In this document: positions 6,617-7,596 of the stretch, piece by piece
How positions within the stretch are numbered: the first letter of the stretch is position 1
How the letters are laid out: every line of letters starts with the position of its first letter
Assembly (NCBI GenBank): GCA_017408625.1
Contig: JAFQUG010000097.1
Coordinates: 1-7,596, forward strand
Direction: 5' to 3'
DNA: 7,596 bases
Source: Clostridia bacterium
GTDB lineage: Bacteria > Bacillota_A > Clostridia > Oscillospirales > CAG-272
Position numbers and translations under genes: made by a program
The notes under the pieces: model-generated
The model's database searches: none
What the model was told of the DNA's origin: nothing
The model's input: only the letters and a program-made list of their open reading frames with translations

Positions 6617-6633
6617 CAGACAAAAAATGTCTG
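6617..6633. repeat. Inverted repeat CAGACA-N5-TGTCTG
   Basis: Two perfect 6-bp arms (6617-6622 and 6628-6633) flank AAAAA, just after the possible -10 box at 6610-6615. Its place at the expected transcription start would suit an operator; as RNA it would be a short hairpin near the 5' end that could stabilise the message. Confidence 0.45.
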
Positions 6634-6644
6634 TACCATAGTAG

Positions 6645-6674
6645 GGTAAACAACCGCGGCGAAGCGGTAAACAA
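6645..6674 (+). repeat. Direct repeat GGTAAACAA, two copies 21 bp apart, flanking a small hairpin
   Basis: GGTAAACAA occurs at 6645-6653 and 6666-6674, two DNA helical turns apart. Between them ACCGC and GCGGT can pair around GGCGAA. The repeats lie in the leader of the CBM9-like protein gene and have no assigned function. Confidence 0.4.
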
Positions 6675-6687
6675 AAATAATCTTAAT

Positions 6688-6692
6688 GGAGG
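6688..6692 (+). promoter_or_regulatory. Ribosome binding site that fixes the CBM9-like protein start
   Basis: GGAGG sits eight bases before the ATG at 6701. The in-frame ATG at 6686 overlaps this site and would put extra acidic residues before a classic signal peptide, so it is rejected as the start. Confidence 0.9.
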
Positions 6693-6700
6693 AATTTCTA

Positions 6701-7596
6701 ATGAAGAAGTTTTTTGCAATGCTCGTAGTAGCAGCTATGCTGGCTTCTCTGGGCGCTCTGACTGTTAACGCTGAGGTTGACGAGTCCGAATGGAACGCTT
6801 TCGGCGAAGTGAAGGCAGAGTACGTAGAAGATCTGTCTACTCAGATCACTCTTGATGGCGACGTTTCTGACTGGCAGAACGGCGGCTTCCAGAGATACGA
6901 CATCGATAAGTACAACCTGGATGCTTGGGTTGGCGAAGTCAAGGACGACTGGTCCATCAACCTGTGGTTCAGCGCAGACGCTGAATTCTTGTACATCGCG
7001 TTCAAGATCAATGACCCCGACGTTCAGTACTCCAGCGACAATGGATACGATAAGGACGCATTCCAGATCCAGCTCGACTTCAACGGCTGGGCAGCAAATA
7101 CCGAGGCATTCGGCAGAGCAGTATTCTATATCCTTCGGTCTGCAGGAAGACGGCACCGTTGATATGACCGTTCAGTGCATCGAGGGCGACACCGCTTCCA
7201 CCGTTGACTACACCATGGCTTCCGACGATGAGGAAGAATGGAGAGAAGGTCACGTAAAGGGCGCTACCAAGAAGGCAGAGGACGGCTCCGGCTGGTATGC
7301 TGAGTTCGCAATCTCCTGGCAGACCCTGTACAACGATATTTCCGAAAAGCTGACCGTTGGCGGCGAAGAGGTTCCCTCTTGGACCGGCGGCGATGACAAG
7401 GTTTCTCTGAACATGCTGGTTTGCTATCTGGATCACGACACCGCTGAGGATGGCTCCGATAAAGGTATCGTAGGCGCATGGGGCACCTCCGCTGCTCTGG
7501 GCTCTCTGGCAGGTGCTGAAGGCTGGTATCCCGAGAACGCAGGTATGGTTCTGACTCTGGACGGCATGACCTCTATCACCATTGAGACCACCGAGG
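6701..7596 (+). CDS. Secreted CBM9-like (DOMON-type) sugar-binding protein, frameshifted near 7130, 3' end off window
   Basis: The protein opens with a signal peptide (MKKFFAMLVVAAML, hydrophobic core, cleavage expected after VNA at residue 24). A family 9 carbohydrate-binding-like domain follows: ITLDGDVSDW (49-58), then EFLYIAFKINDPDV (95-108), KDAFQIQLDF (118-127) and, after the break, GWYAEFAISWQTL. Frame 1 reads through residue 143 (VFY), then diverges and stops at 7160-7162. From 7131 the next frame is open to the window end (155 codons) and continues the same domain with SFGLQEDGTV. Removing one base, for example A7130, restores a single frame. This is either a sequencing error or a real inactivating mutation. 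There is no catalytic domain in view; a surface role in glycan binding is an inference. Arg is mostly AGA and codons such as GCT and TCT are frequent, unlike the operon upstream, which suggests a highly expressed gene. Confidence 0.82.
7127..7133 (+). other. Apparent +1 frameshift site (one extra base)
   Basis: The bases are TATATCC. Read without A7130 they give TAT TCC, joining VFY to SFGLQEDG smoothly. No long homopolymer is present, but the local TATAT repeat could promote slippage. No stop codon or slippery heptamer of a known programmed frameshift type is evident here. Confidence 0.85.

Noticed and set aside
7127..7133. Programmed ribosomal frameshift in the CBM9-like gene
   Set aside because: There is no slippery heptamer, rare-codon or stop-codon arrangement, no internal Shine-Dalgarno sequence and no clear downstream stem-loop of the kinds known to direct frameshifting.

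Overview
The window looks like chromosomal DNA from a moderately GC-rich Gram-positive anaerobe of the class Clostridia, perhaps of gut or rumen type. The grounds are a T-box leader RNA, strong AGGAG-type ribosome binding sites, consensus sigma-A promoters and the mix of protein families. I cannot name a genus.

Layout. (1) Bases 1-1893, minus strand: a consensus promoter, a complete T-box riboswitch ending in an intrinsic terminator, and the first 512 codons of an unusual fusion protein. It has an XRE-type DNA-binding domain, a cupin domain and an AMP-forming acyl-CoA synthetase of the medium-chain/branched-chain (MACS/ACSM-like) type; its 3' end lies outside the window. (2) 1924-2598, minus: a complete hemolysin III/PAQR-type membrane protein. 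(3) 2599-2678: a short divergent intergenic region with a strong promoter facing right and a near-palindrome over its -35 box. (4) 2679-6514, plus: a tightly packed probable operon of three genes, namely an ABC-F family double ATPase, a HAD-superfamily phosphatase and a cytoplasmic GH127-like (DUF1680) glycoside hydrolase. (5) 6515-6700: a leader with small repeats and a possible promoter. (6) 6701 to the window end, plus: a secreted protein with a CBM9-like domain. It is interrupted by an apparent +1 frameshift near 7130 and runs off the edge. Its codon use (AGA for Arg, many GCT and TCT codons) differs from the operon before it and suggests high expression.

The most interesting point is the T-box upstream of an acyl-CoA synthetase. 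T-boxes sense uncharged tRNA and normally control aminoacyl-tRNA synthetases and amino-acid synthesis or transport. Alignment of the specifier region by eye gives AUC (isoleucine). A synthetase that activates 2-methylbutyrate would make sense of this: many anaerobes make isoleucine by activating 2-methylbutyrate to its CoA ester and reductively carboxylating it. The fused HTH and cupin domains could give the same protein a second, ligand-responsive role. This is a hypothesis built on visible sequence features.

A second point is the strongly asymmetric ABC-F protein. The motifs that form one composite ATP site are intact, while both halves of the other site are degenerate.
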